Of a DNA stretch of 64,000 bases, positions 14,504 to 29,500 are shown in pieces; the stretch's first letter is position 1; the number at the start of each line of letters is the position of its first letter. A model generated the notes under the pieces. The model was given only the letters and a program-made list of their open reading frames with translations. It searched no databases and was not told the origin of the DNA. A program made the translations under genes and the position numbers. This DNA is from Lepisosteus oculatus (taxonomy: Eukaryota; Chordata; Actinopteri; Semionotiformes; Lepisosteidae), in NCBI RefSeq assembly GCF_040954835.1, contig NC_090712.1, positions 4,039,284 to 4,103,283 on the forward strand. The letters are read 5' to 3'.

Positions 14504-17500
14504 CTGCAGGGAGCAGTTTGATTTGTTCATACCAATACATCAGTACAACAAAAGGCAAATTTAGTGTTGGCTAATCAACAAGGAACACGTGGGGGAAGTA
14601 TCACACAAGTATCACGGAGCGGTGGCTCAGTGGCTAAGGATCTGCGCCTGTGGCTGGAAGGTTGTTGGTTCAAATCTTGCAGCCAGCAGAGGAATCCTAC
14701 TCCATTGGGCCCCTGAGCCAGGCCCTTGACCCCCACTGCTCCAGGGGCGCAGTACAATAGCTGACCCTGCGCTCTGACCCCAAGCTTCTCTCCCTGTCTG
14801 TGTGTCTCATGGAGAGCAAGCTGGGGTATGCGAAAAGACGAATTCCTAATGCAAGAAATTGTACATGGCTAATAAAGTGATGTTATGTTATCTTATATTC
14901 TGTTCAGTTGCAAACCTGATGTGATTTTATCATTTATCTGCAACAGATACGTTTGGCACCATTTTGGTCATACCTTTGTTAAACTGCAATGCCCAGTGTA
15001 AATCAAGGCGACTTCTGTAAGCTTTTATAAACTGTCCGAGGCTTAGTGAAACTAATTAAAACTTAATTTTACAATGTTTATTTTCCATCAGGATTACAGG
15101 GCAAGAACATATTTGAACATTATATATATTTACAAAAACAAGCAATCATTTTGGACAGAGGTGTTTTCGATTCACGCAGTATTGCTAGTTTTACAATTAT
15201 TCATGTTTTCATTTGTTTAATGAAACACACTGGCATTTGTTTGCATCAAGGTTCTGAGAAAGGTGAAGCCTACTGTACATACAAAAGATTCTGCAGTGAA
15301 ATCTGAATCATCTGGAAGCTCTACTTCCATGCTAAAAAGGTAATTTTATTGGGAACAGATCTGGGTTACCTGTGTGTCGATTATAAAAAAAAATAAAGCT
15401 GCAGCATACCTCTAGCTCGTGTTTGGTAAAAGCATGTAATATTCATGACAAACTGAAGAAGTCACCTGTTTTGCTAATCCCTGGAATAACGCCTTGGTGA
15501 TGTTCAGCAGGTTAGTGGAACCAGACACCTTGGCATACATATCTTCAATGCCAATCAGCTTACAGATGGTAATGACTGCTCGATGGCAATGTAATCCATA
15601 CCCTAGAAATATGAATTAAAACCCATTATTAATCACATAGAAAGTACACGTTTTCAATTAAAGCGCAGAACTCACAGTAGTCCCTCACATACATTTGATA
15701 TTTTACTTTCAATCCTGTGTTAAAGTACTCCTCACATGAATGCTCATTTTTAGAAAGAAGATTAAATGAAAACTAATATTTTGCTCATTTTAGACAGAAG
15801 GCTGTGCTTGTCCTTGATGAAAACTGAACGAATGACCTCAACCATAATTTTAACGCCTGATCATTGACTGAGGTATTGATGTCCCTGCCTTGCTAAGAAA
15901 ACAGTTTTGTTGTAATCAGTGTTGGTACAGTAGTGTTGTAGGAACATCTCCAGACTGTTAGTGTTGACGCTCAAGTCTTAAGTAACACCAGAGAAGAAAA
16001 GTATCCAGACCATGGTTCAGGAGATTAGCAACATGAAGTGTGAAAAATATTGCATGACTCAAATCCAATTCACTGTGTTGCCCCCATGAAGAACAGCTGC
16101 CTGTCTGAAGACATTTATAAGCATAAAGAGTTAACAAAGCACATAGGCAGAATGCTGAGAAATGGTTCATTTACAGACCTCCCAAACGCAGGCAAACCGC
16201 TTTTAGTCATGGAAGCCTTCAGTAGCAACAATGGTAACAGCAGAGTGGTGTTTCAGAATATTTTATATAACACCTTTCCACTACTACAGAGCACTAGTAA
16301 TGAGGATTTCCATATTTATCCCATGGATTTCTAGTTTTGCTTGCTGCCAAGTACAAGAATACTAAAAAAGAGGCACTGGCACTAAGCAAATACTACTATC
16401 GCCAAAAATACATTGTAATTAAATTATTAACAGCCTGGCCTGATCAGAAAGGACAGGAAGGTGGGTTCTGTGAAGATATTAATATTGTCAAGTGTGGATA
16501 TTAAGCTAAGCATCAGAAATCCGAAGAGAAGAGAAACACAAACTCAGAACAGATTTTAACCTGAGCTCATTTCTGAAGGAGGGCTTGTAAGAAGCTTTCT
16601 GGGTGTTTCTCATTGTCTGCCTAAATGAACCGCCAGTGTTTATGTAAGAAAAGGATCAGCCCAGCCAGAAGAGGACATAACAGGGGGCAAGGTGTCTGCT
16701 CTGCCTATTCCATGCAATCGAATCCTGACCCCTGTCAGGGAAATTACATACTACAGATAACTACGTGTAGTTTTTTTGTTAAGTGATAATATTGATAGGG
16801 GTAAAGACAAAAATACTGCAGTAGATTTAGATTTTTTTAGCACTGATTCCAATGTGAAAATTAGTGCTTTTTTAGACACTTCAACAAAACATGTTTTCTT
16901 ACTAATTAGCAAGAAGGCATACTAGTCATCAACGACGTGCTTCTTTCAAGATATTGTCCCTCATGTGTTTCAACAAAAGGACATTTTTGAGTATGATTTG
17001 CTTTAGTGTGCAGACCAACTTGAAAGGACAAGGAATTGAGGCTCTTATTGCATTAAAATATTTTTTTTATATCAGGCATGCTTTTAAAACTGAAATAACA
17101 TTTTATTTTGTACACCAAGGAAATTTAAAGTGGAGCTTCGAGTGCAGACATGTCTGAAAGTACCCTGCCACATGAACTTCCTTTTGAGTCGATAAGAATC
17201 ACAAGACCTCTGACAACTTAGTTATTTGAGAGAGGACAAATGAACTAAAAATGTCCTTATGCCTGCCATTTGTTTTATGGATAGCTCTGTAAGGATTATA
17301 CTCCATAGCATGTGTTTTTATGTACAGGATGCAGTTCTCATTTCAACAACATAATTCACAAACTACAGGAGACTGAGAAATCAGCAGGAAGGGCTCCCTC
17401 CACACAATAACTGAGCAAATAAGAATCAGCGTGGTCTTGTAACACCTTCCTATTTTAAGATACAGAAGAATTTTTATTCTTTCAACAGGAGCATCTTGAT

Positions 17501-20500
17501 GACAGCACTGTCCACTGGGGCTGAAAGATGGATGGAGCACTTTGTTCATTAATTTCAAGAATGGCTGGCATTGTTCTGCCATTAAGTGAGTGAAATACTG
17601 CTGGAAGCTGCTGGCGCTGCCTGTTTTCATCAACCTGAATGTTTTCAGCTTACAACTCAACCATGTGGACATGTTCTCTCCTTTGACAGCTGTGGGGATT
17701 TATGTGGCTGGATTGCTCAGCATTGACAAATACTGTTGCCTTTAAGGACCTTGAGCCCCAGAATGTAGCAAAAACGTACTTTTGATTTCCTGCACCCTGA
17801 GCTTTCCAAACACCTTGTTCAATTGAAACCCACCCTCCCTCTTAGTTCTTCTGATGCTTTCCCTTAATGCTGCTTAATTCCTAGTCTGTTTCCCTGCTCC
17901 TGAGATTTATCAATGTAAATACTGTTCTTGGGTCTCGATAATGGAAGCTAAATGGATGGGCTGCTGATTTAGGACTTTTCCAGATACACGGACTCTCACA
18001 GGAACTCTTACAGGGTTGTGATGTGCTAATGAATTTGGATAGTCCTGCCTTCCAGACAAGCACTTGCCCCTGTCGGATGCTGTCAGGCACTCAGCTATTT
18101 TCTTACTGAATAGCAAACAGGTCCACTGTACTGGGTATGGAAACATGTCTTTCCTTTGCACTATGAAATGGCCTTTGTGTTTCTTAAACCGAAAACTGAT
18201 CATCCTTTGTGAGAAAAAGTCTGTGCTGCTAGCGTAAACGCAATGGAATAAAAACATTTTTTTATTTACCTCGGTATACACATTTAAAATATCATGTTCA
18301 TTTTTGGTCACAATGTTATGATAAACGATACTGCTCCTCTTCAATCAATATGCAGAGACGAGCAACCAGATACATTTTGGGCCCTAACCAATGGCTGAAC
18401 CTTTTCAGTCTGGACAGAGAACAGTGCGATGGAATCTGATGCAATTATTCAAAATTCTCAAGAATACTGATAATGCCAACACAGCATTTTTCAGAATGCA
18501 GGGCGAATCACGAACCGGAGGACACAAGTGGAAACAAAGTAGAAATGCATTTAAAACAGAGACCAGTAGTCACCTCTTTCTAAGAAGGTTCTGGGAGTGA
18601 GGAAGAGCTACCCAGTCATGTTGCCGATACCCTACTCCCTTCAGGAAACAGCTGGATGAGATCCTGGGATCAATTAGCTACTAACTACCAAATGCTTACA
18701 CTCTCAAGCTATGAAACAATTGTTTGAGTTACTGAACATCGAAAATACACACCTCATTTATAAGGATGACACAGTAAATAGAAATACAAAAATAAATGAG
18801 TGGCTGTAAATTATTTTATTTTATTTACAAAGCAGTATGATCGTTCCAGTGAAGTACCGCTAACACCATACAATCGTAGTTGGAATAATCCAAGCTTGTA
18901 CATCAACCTTGGTAACACCACTAATGTCCTATGATTTCAATATCTGTACGAGAGACAGTATCCCACGACAGTTTTACAAACCCAACACATGTGATGCAGC
19001 AGATGTTCATACATTACTTTATACTACAGTTCCAAAATGACATATTTAAATGGCAGTCTTGATTTCATAGACAAACGGCTTCTTGCTGGATTAAAAATGT
19101 TGATGAGGTATATTTCATCTTAGCGTTCTCAATACTTAAAGTCCTGCTATCTTCAATTTGCCACTAGCCAAAGGAACAGAAATGGTGTCACTCATAGGGA
19201 AAATAAGAGACTTAACTAAGACGAATCCGGTCCTGTTAAATTACAATGATATACAGTGCCTTGCGAAAGTATTCGGCCCCCTTGAACTTTTCAACCTTTT
19301 GCCACATTTCAGGCTTCAAACATAAAGATATAAATGTTTTATTTTATGTGAAGAATCACCAACAAGTGGGACACAATTGTGAAGTGGAACGAAATCTATT
19401 GGATTTTTGAAACTTTTTTAACTAATAAAAAAATGAAAAGTGGGGCGTGCAAAATTATTCGGCCCCTTTACTTTCAGTGCAGCAAACGCACTCCAGAAGT
19501 TCAGCGAGGATCTCTGAATGATCCAATGTTGTCCTAAATGACTGATGGTGATAAATAGAATCCACTTGTGTGTAATCAAGTCTCTGTATAAATGCACCTG
19601 CTCTGTGATAGTCTCAAGGTTCTGTTGAAAGCGCAGAGAGCATCATGAAGACCAAGGAACACACCAGGCAGGTCCGTAATACTGTTGTGGAGAAGTTTAA
19701 AGCCGGATTTGGATACAAAAAGATTTCCCAAGCTTCAAACATCCCAAGGAGCACTGTGCAAGCGATCATCTTGAAATGGAAGGAGTATCAGACCACTGCA
19801 AATCTACCAAGACCTGGCCGTCCCTCTAAACTTTCAGCTCAGACAAGGAGAAGACTGATCAGAGATGCAGCCAAGAGGCCCATGATCACTCTGGATGAAC
19901 TGCAGAGAACTACAGCTGAGGTGGGAGAGTCTGTCCATAGGACAACAATCAGTTTTACACTGCACAAATCTGGCCTTTATGGAAGAGTGGCAAGAAGAAA
20001 GCCATTTCTCAAAGATATCCATAAAAAGTCTCGTCTAAAGTTTGCCACAAGCCACCTGGGAGACACCCCAAACATGTGGAAGAAGGTGCTCTGGTCAGAT
20101 GAAACCAAAATCGAACTTTTTGGCCACAATGCAAAACGATATGTTTGGCGTAAAAGCAACACAGCTCATCACCCTCAACACACCATCCCCACTGTCAAAC
20201 ATGGTGGTGGCAGCATCATGGTTTGGGCCTGCTTTTCTTCAGCAGGGACAGGGAAGATGGTTAAAATTGAGGGGAAGATGGATGCAGCCAAATACAGGAC
20301 CATTCTGGATGAAAACCTGTTGGAGTCTGCAAAAGACCTGAAACTGGGACGGAGATTTATCTTTCAACAAGACAATGATCCCAAACATACAGCAAAATCT
20401 ACAAAGGAATGGTTCACAAATAAACGTATCCAGGTGTTTGAACGGCCAAGTCAAAGTCCAGACCTGAATCCAATCGAGAATCTGTGGAAAGAGCTGAAAA

Positions 20501-23500
20501 CTGCTGTTCACAAACGCTCTCCATCCAACCTCACTGAGCTCGAGCTGTTTTGCAAGGAAGAATGGGCAAGAATTTCAGTCTCTCGATGTGCAAAACTGAT
20601 AGAGACATACCCCAAGCGACTTGCAGCTGTAATCGCAGCAAAAGGTGGCTCTACAAAGTATTAACGCAAGGGGGCCGAATAATTTTGCACGCCCCACTTT
20701 TCATTTTTTTATTAGTTAAAAAAGTTTCAAAAATCCAATAGATTTCGTTCCACTTCACAATTGTGTCCCACTTGTTGGTGATTCTTCACATAAAATAAAA
20801 AATTTATATCTTTATGTTTGAAGCCTGAAATGTGGCAAAAGGTTGAAAAGTTCAAGGGGGCCGAATACTTTCGCAAGGCACTGTAGTAGTGTATAGTAGA
20901 GTCACAGAGTTTTGGTTTGCTGATTAAACTTGACCTTTTCAATATCTTTTATAGATGTGGAGTTGATTTAAAGATGCAGTACCTGTAATGAAAACACTTT
21001 CTGAGACCTTTAGGCTGAAGCTAAGTTGATTCATTAGATTTATCAGAAAATCACACCACTTGAGCAGCTGAAAAGTGTGTTGTGACACAACTGTGAAGCA
21101 CAAGCTGGTCACGAGTTGACACACAGGCTCACAGGCCCTTCGCTGACAGCAAACAATGTCCATTCAGCACTATGGCAAAACAAACAGGAGAGAGGCATGT
21201 ACTGCCCTGGCAGTGCCAGACTTACCTCTGCTTTGTTTCTTCATCCGGAGGGTGGTTCTCTTGAAGGTGGAAGTCATGTCATGATAGACTATCAAAGACA
21301 GAGGAAAAATCACACTGTGGTCGACATCTGGTCTGCAACCAACATCCCCTTCCCTGCCACATTTCGTTTACATCATGTTTACAACTATCTGAACTGTGTT
21401 TGTGAGCTTGCATTATCAGAGACTGCTAACAAATGTGAAAAAACTGTTCAAAAAGGAATAACTGGCTTTATTTCACTCCAAGGGCTGAACAGAGCATTTG
21501 ACAAAGCAGTGGGGCACCAAGACAGTAAATCCACACATTCTGATCATTAGAAGTGCTTAATGTATAATTTAGCAAGAAAGAAATGGCTCTAAAGGGACTA
21601 CTGGTATTCTCGAAACATGAATTAACTTAGAAAATAACCCTTTGAGAAAACATAATTATTGAGCGTGTAGCTGACTGCAACTACTCAGGCTTAAGAGTCA
21701 CTTAAACAGAAAACAAATAGCAGCAGCATTGTAGGGCTTGTCAGGTAAGTGAAAACTACACATAAATCAAGCCGAGTTAATTTTTCTACTTAATTTTTGT
21801 ACTAGCTAAACCTCTAGTTATAGTTTTCAGAAAAAAAAAAGTTTTATTCCACACATTGTATAATGTGTGTGACCCTGAGGAGAGGAGCTAATGGAATCAA
21901 TACTCATTATCTCAAACAAGAACTGAGGAAGAACTGCTTCAATCTCAGTTTCCATGACCTGGGACTGCACCTAGAGATAGTTTCAGAGGCTGTATTTAGT
22001 AGTAATCCTGACTGGGATCTCCTTACACTTTGTCCAGGAAAAAAAGCCATAGTTAGAGTCAATCAAAGTGTGGAAATTCTATTTTTTTTAACTTAAATTT
22101 ACCATGTTAATCCTACCAGGTTTTTCCGGTTACAGAAATGTTACCGCAGAAACATCAAGTGGTTGAATGCATCATCTTTCTCTTGTGTACATTTGATATA
22201 GAAAGACAGCTAATAAGTGGGTGTTCTAAAAAACAACAAAAATAGTGGCATTTGGAAAACAAAAAAAATCCCCTGTGCTGAATGTGAAGGAAGGAGGCTA
22301 TATCACTGCTGCACAGGCCCGGCTGCCCCCAGGGAGTAGTTCAGGGAGGTTCACAATATAAATATGCTTCTCTGCCCCTTCTTCCCCTTGAGAAACCTCT
22401 GCAGAAACAGACTGGCCTGAATTTGTATATGACAGATAGGGGGTATATTACAGTCAACCTTTGACATGACATGAAAAGTGAAAGATGTCAACAAGACTAC
22501 AGTCTTGTGCTCTTAATTAGTTTCACTCACTTGTGTGGTTGTTGTATCGCTCTATGTAGTACAAATAATGGACAGCTTTGTTCTTCGCCTAAGAATGGGA
22601 GATAAAAGGGGTAAAGCATTTATACATGAAATAAATTCCTCAGACGACAATCATTATCAAACCTCCAAATTCACTCGATAATTCATCGATATTTACTTTT
22701 CGAAGTGCAGTTGCTCGGTCGGCTGCCTTCCCCAAAGCAAAACCTACAAGAAAAAAAACATTTTCTAGAACATTCTTTTTAAACGTTTTACTTTTGTTAG
22801 GTGAAAGAACAATGTTCTTTGTGTTTAATGTATATAGTTTCTTTTAACTGCTGATAGTGTTTCATAGAATTCTCCAAACAGCCTGAAGTGATATAAAAAT
22901 AAAAGTTTTACCCCTCAAAAATAAATTGTTCAAATAAAAATACTGTTATTTCCAAATCTGTATGAGCAGATTTGACATGAAATATTTCAAATGAAAAATA
23001 CTTTGCTCCATTAGTTTTATGTGTTTTTTATTGCAAAGAACTCCAGGCGGAATGTAATTTTCAAACTCTGGTAAAAAAGTGATCTCCATCACCAACCATT
23101 TCTTCCACAAATAAAAGTAATTCATTACCAGGTTCTTGTCTTTTAAGTCATTTACTTTTATTAACTTTTAATTTTTCTTTACTTTAATTTCTTTTGAGAA
23201 TACAAACCTGAAACCCGACGAAGTTAATCACAGGAAACTGGAGTTTCTAAGCACGTTGGGTTGTGCAAATCTGGGACAAGCTACCCAGCCATGTTATTGA
23301 AGCTGATACCCTTACGTTTCTTAAGAGATGTTTTTCCCCACTGCAAAGCTATTTTTATATTTTGGGGTTAGAAAGAATCGTCATTCATGAGTGCATTTCA
23401 AACCACAATGAAGGTAAAACGTACACGGTCACGTGTAAAACGTGTAAAAAAGAATACGTCTTTTAATGCAATAGAAACATTGCTCTTGACTTCAGTATGG

Positions 23501-26500
23501 TGTTGCTGACAAATACTACTGACTTGTTTACTCTGCATGCAGATCACCTAAGAACATTTCTGTGGTGAAATGTATGCTGGATAACCTGTACCCTCGCACA
23601 TAGCACTACATTTGTCTTTACTGTGACTAGTGAGTCACTTCGTTTTAGTGTTGAACTCTAAATTTGTCAAATTTTGTGATACTGTCAATGAATTCATTTT
23701 GTTACTGAGATTTAAAACCTAGTCTGAGAAACTGGGACTGCAGTTCTCCTTTATGAGCTACTAACTACCAATGGACCATGGCCTACCAATGACCTCCTCC
23801 TGTTTTCAACCTCTATCGGTGCAGACGTCTGTATAAAACAACAGTTGCCCATGCGAGTCTGACCAAACGTTATATTTCTGGAAGATGTTCACGAAAGTAG
23901 ATGAAAGTAACTGACATGGCATTATGAACCCACGTCAAGGTGTCAAGCCATGTTAGCTGCATGTTCAGCAGGGCAAGGTCATGCCTGCTCTTTCCGTGTG
24001 TTTGGGTCTGATCTGACCGCTCTGTCAGATCCCTGTACCTTCAGCTGCTGGTCCATAACTCACCTGCTGCCCCATTCCCATTTCCGACAGCGACCAGAGC
24101 ACTGATCGATCTCTTCCTTCCCTCGTTCGCTGTCATGTTGAAAACGCTTTTCACCTGCAAAACATCAAAAGCAGGAGTTTGCTTTTCGGAGTACATACTA
24201 CCAAAGAAATTCATTCATTCAAACAAACCAGCATTCAACCATGGCTGTGACACAAATAGCATCTTCTGCAGCCTGCAGCTTCTGAACTGTGAATGAACCC
24301 GAAAGAAGGGTAATGAACACATTTATTTTTGCAAAGTACGTTTTTGAAGTTTCTACAGCTGCAAAATATGTGGCAAGAGGTCTGAAAAAAGTTAAGACTA
24401 TCCCCAAAAAATCCAAAATGAAACTTGTATCAAATATACATTCAAGCCTCTAGCTCACCTGCTGAGCTCAGTTCTGAACTATCGCTTAGTAAAACGGGTG
24501 AATAATTCAGTGCATCTGTGGAGTGGGGGGCGAGACGTGGCAATTCCTATGTTCATCCTCGGAACACATCGCACTGTCTGTTGTGCCACCTCTTGGGTCT
24601 GATGTGGAATTAATGTCAGTTTACAGGGTCATGCAAATTCTAATCTACAGAAAGAAACGGGACCTACCAAGAAGCTCGAATAGTAACATGTAAAAGTAAA
24701 GGTGGTAATCTTTGAGCCACACGCCCAGATAATTGAAGTCGGGGTCTGGGCTGCATCCCTATCAAGTTGTGACCAGTGTACTGCCAATGACATGCCGTCG
24801 TTGAGGTTAGGGAGTTCGATTCAAGCTGCATGCTGGGCTCCTGTGAGCCTGCTGGGATATCAGTGCTATACAGCCACACTCTTCCTCTCTGCTGCAGATG
24901 CTGTAGCTATTAGAAATTTGAGCAAGGAGCCGCATCAGCGCGTATAGGCTGCCAAGGAACATGTAAAGGTTCATTCCATACTGAAAGGTAAAGAAACACA
25001 ATGTTTTGGCTATGGTGCCTTCATCAGGTGTGTGACAGTTATGTTAAGCTGTGTAACACAAAGACTGAGTTATGGTCCTCGTCCCATCCTGCACCAGTAT
25101 GAGAACTGTAGTAGCAAAAAAGAACGATTAATAGCTAAGACTGCCAGTTTGGAAGGGGGTGTAAAACGGAAATTAATCAGAAATTCCAGACTTGGTGGTA
25201 AATGAAATATTACTTGGAAAGTTTCTACAGCTGCAAAATATGTGGCAAGAGGTCTGAAAAAAGTTAAGACTATCCCCAAAAAATCCAAAATGAAACTTGT
25301 ATCAAATATACAAAAAGTGACAAAAACTTTTGGAAATTTGTTTGAACCTAGGAATTTTCACATTTCATGTCTGGATAAAAGCTTTTTTCTAAATTGTTAT
25401 CTATTTTGAATACAAACTCCTAATCCATTAATTTTCTAACCTCCTTATCAAATACAGGATTGCAGGGGAGCCAGCATGTCTGAGCCTATCCTGATAAGCT
25501 ATGGGTGACAATCCCCTACGATTCAAATCAAAATGCACTTTATTCCAAAAATGCATTCAGCTGTTATACACCCTTGTACCAGCAGGTGGCGGCCATGACC
25601 CATTACTGTGCTGAACTAAATGGATTTTTGAATTTAGGGGCCATTATCAGATGGTACTGGAGGAAAACGGGTTCAGTCAACTATAAAATTTAATACCTAT
25701 CGCATCTACCTTTGAAGCACACACATCTCTTTCAAACCTAATAAGAAAAGTAAACTGTAATAGGTTATCAAAACACTTTCTGTGCAACCTGCTTGCCTAC
25801 AGCCACTGCCACCACATAGGGTGAAACAGAAATATATGTATCCTGTTTGAAAGGAATGGAATTTATTCCATTAATTATTCCGTTTATTAATTCTATTAAA
25901 TGCAAAGTTTGATTTCCATTTTACAGAGATAATGACCATTTTATTATTCCCATAACAAAACACTATGCAGTGGTTTTAGCTGATCTTTCATTGCTGAAGG
26001 GCAGCTTGTCATGCACTTACAGATTCCAGCCTTCTGATTTACTGTGCATGCAAATAGGATAAATAACACTGAATATCCGAAGTACTGCAGAATCCTAAAA
26101 AACTACACGTCCTCTGACACTGTCATGTGCCTCCTTTGGTGCAGATCACAAACATTGGTACTGTGTAAGAAAGTGTTATCTCTTTTGTCTACAAGGAAGC
26201 AAGGTTAAGCATTTTAGGGCATATGAATGGACGCTTTGTTATCAGAAGATGTCAAACCCTATACTAAAGCTGGCAAAACTAAGTTGTATGTTGACTATGG
26301 TGTGTTGCTGATCTGTACACCAGGGTGCAAGCAATGCCCTAGCCAATAGGGCCTCAAGACCTCTGCTGACCATCCGCCTCTCACTGCCAACATCAACATC
26401 AGTTTGATGTGTTCAATAGGGATGCAGAAGGGTGCACAGCAGTGAGCGTGGAAAAATCATAAATGGCACGAAGATTAAATTCAGCAAGCATCTGCGGCAA

Positions 26501-29500
26501 TTCTTTGACTGCTGCTCAATAAGAGCAAAAGAACCGAGAGGAGTCTGGGCCTGGAACAGCTTCTCAATGCATTTCAGATTATGATGGTCCCCGGAATGGA
26601 GATGAAACCTCTTAAGTGCTGTGAGAGCTAGAAACAAACTGATTTTGAACCAGTACATGCAACAGTTATCCAAAGCCATATGCTCAGATAGCTTGGTAGA
26701 GCAGTTTGAAATCATAATTTCAAAGTGATCAAAACAGACTGTGCTTGCAGTTTAAGTATGTGTCAGACCAATCGATTGAGAACAATTCTTAAAACCTGAA
26801 ACACATACTGATATTTTCAATATAAATGGAATATGCTATGGTGAAGTACTGTGAAGGAAATGAACAGCTGTGTTTGTTACAAGTCAGTAAAACTATATAC
26901 AGATTCCTTAGATAGGTTCACTGCACCAGTAATTTTCGTTCCCTATTGACAGTCATCATTTTTTTGTAGTATGTACTGTCATCTCCTTGAAATGATTGCA
27001 GTTCACAAAATTCCAGATGCCAAGAGTTCTGTTGGGTATCATCTGCTGAAATTGCAAGTGAAGACACTGATATACACAATGACAAACAGTCTTGTATTTT
27101 CTAGTCACCAGGCAGTAGGTGTTAAGTGGATGTCACTGCAATAACTGTATCAGTCTTGATTCAACACTAATAAAACCATCCACCCAATGTGTGATTAAGC
27201 AGCATTATATAGTTCTCTGTGACCTTGTTACTGCTCTTGTCTCTCCAGTTCAAGAGCTTGATATCCAATCACTGCCCGGGTCACAGATGTGTCTTACAAG
27301 AATATTGCAATGATGCCGTCTTTAAATCTTGACGTTAAAATGCTCCACCCCACACCTCTGCTGCTACCTGCTCCCTTCATTAGTTAACCCGTAGCCCAGC
27401 TGACAGCGTGCATGCTGCAGATCATCAAACTAAGGTTGCTGCAGGAAGTGGTGTTAGTGGGGCTAGCAGGGGGTGCTCACCCTGCGGTCCATATGGGTCC
27501 TAATGCCCCAGGACAGTGACGGGGACACTAGACTATAAAAAGGCGCCGTCTTTTGGATGAGACGTAAAACCGAGGTCCTGACTCTCTGTGGTCATTAGGG
27601 AATAACCCCAGCGTCCTGGCCAAATTTCCCCATTGGCCTTTACCAATCATGGCCTCCTAATAATCCCCATCTATGAACTGGCTTCCCCACTCTGTTCTCC
27701 TCTCCACTGAGAGATGATGTGTGGTGAGCATACAGATGCACTATGGCTGCCATCGCATCCTCCAGGTGGATGCTGCACATTGGTGGTGGTGGGGGGGAGT
27801 CCCCATTACCTGTAAAGCACTTTGAGTGGAGTGTCCAGTAAAGCACTATAGAAGTGTAAGGAATTATAGTGTGAGCTGTGAAAAACAGAAGGGAAATAAA
27901 TCCCGCAGCCGGCAGAGGAATCCTACTCCACTGGGTCCCTAAGCAAGGCCCTTAACCCCAATTGCTCCAGGGGTGCCGTATAAATGGCTGACCCTGCGCT
28001 CTGACCCAAGGCTTCTCTTCCCGTCTGTGTGTCTCATGGAGAGCAAGCTGGGGTATGTGAAAAGACAAATTCCTAATGCAAGATACTGTATATGGCTAAT
28101 AAAGTGACCTTATTTTATCTAGGTACAGGTAATAAACAGGTCATCAGCACCCAGGTTTCTCTTACATCAGAACCAAGCGGTGACAGTTCCACCAATAACA
28201 GTCAATTGACATAAAGAGAGGCTTTCTAGGGCTTACCAGTACTTGACCAATAAAGGCACTGGCTCGGAGTACAGTCTGAACTTTACAGTCCAGACGCTGC
28301 TAGGCTAGACTGTGGGCTATGTTATCATGCGAAGAAAATAAGAAGTTAGGCCTGTATTAAAGATGGGCTAAGTTGTTTATTGTTTTGAAGGAGACAATTT
28401 TATTGCCAGTGCATATCTATGATCAAGGAAAGCATTCAGCTTCTTTCTTTTGGCTATCACCATATCACCACTTCCTCTTTCCAGTCAACACGTGAGTGTT
28501 AATCTTACTGCACACAGTACACAACCATATACCGGCCGAGAGGAAGGGCCTGAATCTGTCCAGCGTACAAGTAACCCCTAAAGATAAAGAATTATCCTCA
28601 GGATCATAAACACTACTGGATATCATCATAAAAAGACTACACATGCATATGTAAAGATGTGAACTCATGATGTTTACTTCAAAAAGCCTCTGTAACCTTC
28701 CACTGGATGATTAGATGTGCATATACTGGATTTAGACATGTCTCAGTTTCTGCTGTTGGCAAATCCAACCTCAGCTCTTCTGTTGTAAAAAAAAAAGGAC
28801 AAGACTAAGGCGTTGCTTCTATTATTCATTGTTCTATTTGTGCATATAATCAGAGAAATGAGCACTTAGACGTGGCAATATTTTCCAATACAATCTCAAT
28901 CCTCTTCTGCTTAGATAAGCCAGCCCTTAATCAAAGAGATAGTCGTAAATGGTAATTGCAGTGTAGCTTGTGCTCTGTAAGCAGTTTTGACTGGTAGTTT
29001 ACAGCATACTGACCTTGAGTGTGCCAGGGCTTGGCCTTCCAAACACCTTTGTCTCCTCAGCCCATTAACTCTGATGATTTGGGAAATGACTTCACACAAC
29101 ACATCATCTGAAAATTGGAGACGGTCTTGCTGAATAACTTGTGAATTATAGGTTTGGGGAAACTCATTTTTTTCTTGTGATTGTTTAGTATGGTTTACTC
29201 CTATAGAATGAAAGGGTCTCCACATTCTTAAAGTTGCAGGTCCCTGCCTAAGGTATTATTAAAGTTTTAAACCTTTCAGTTCTCAGATGAATCCATTAGC
29301 AGGAATTTCCATATGACAAATAACAAATCAAAATTTGCTCAATTCAAAACATGAATAATAAATTCTCTTTTTGGTATTGCTAGCCAAGAATGTTACATGC
29401 TGGATATTATTTTATAACTAACACATTTGCCACATCTGTGTGAACGCCCTTGTTTCAATATACTTTGTGTCCCTCATTTACCTGGATGTTTTCATTTTTG

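Larger units (their letters stand above)
19254..20883 (+). mobile_element. Complete Tc1/mariner transposon
   Basis: The 1630-bp element is bounded by CAGTGCCTTGCGAAAG and its reverse complement, with TA on each side (19252-19253 and 20884-20885), the standard Tc1 target duplication. The terminal inverted repeats are 213 bp (19254-19466 and 20671-20883), and I count one difference between them (near 19340: ATGTTTT versus ATTTTTT). One uninterrupted transposase ORF lies between. It sits in mrps5 intron 9, opposite to the gene. Near-identical repeats plus an intact ORF indicate recent insertion. Confidence 0.96.
15603..21225 (-). other. mrps5 intron 9
   Basis: This 5.6-kb intron hosts the complete Tc1 element (19254-20883) and, just left of it, a LINE ORF2 fragment (18340-18690). 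ORFs at 16050-16334 (+), 17343-17672 (-) and 17910-18344 (-) have no recognisable product. Confidence 0.75.

Noticed and set aside
14264..14521. + strand 85-codon ORF
   Set aside because: It is the antisense of mrps5 exon 11.
17910..18344. - strand 144-codon ORF
   Set aside because: Its composition looks random, it has no motif, and its right end abuts a LINE fragment on the other strand. Too weak to call.
21116..21550. + strand 144-codon ORF
   Set aside because: It runs antisense over mrps5 exon 9 and has no recognisable motif.
26413..26715. Possible gypsy RNase H/integrase fragment on the - strand ([13 protein letters not shown])
   Set aside because: It resembles RF.L.YRPG..N.KADALSR only loosely, and the following residues do not fit any gypsy protein.
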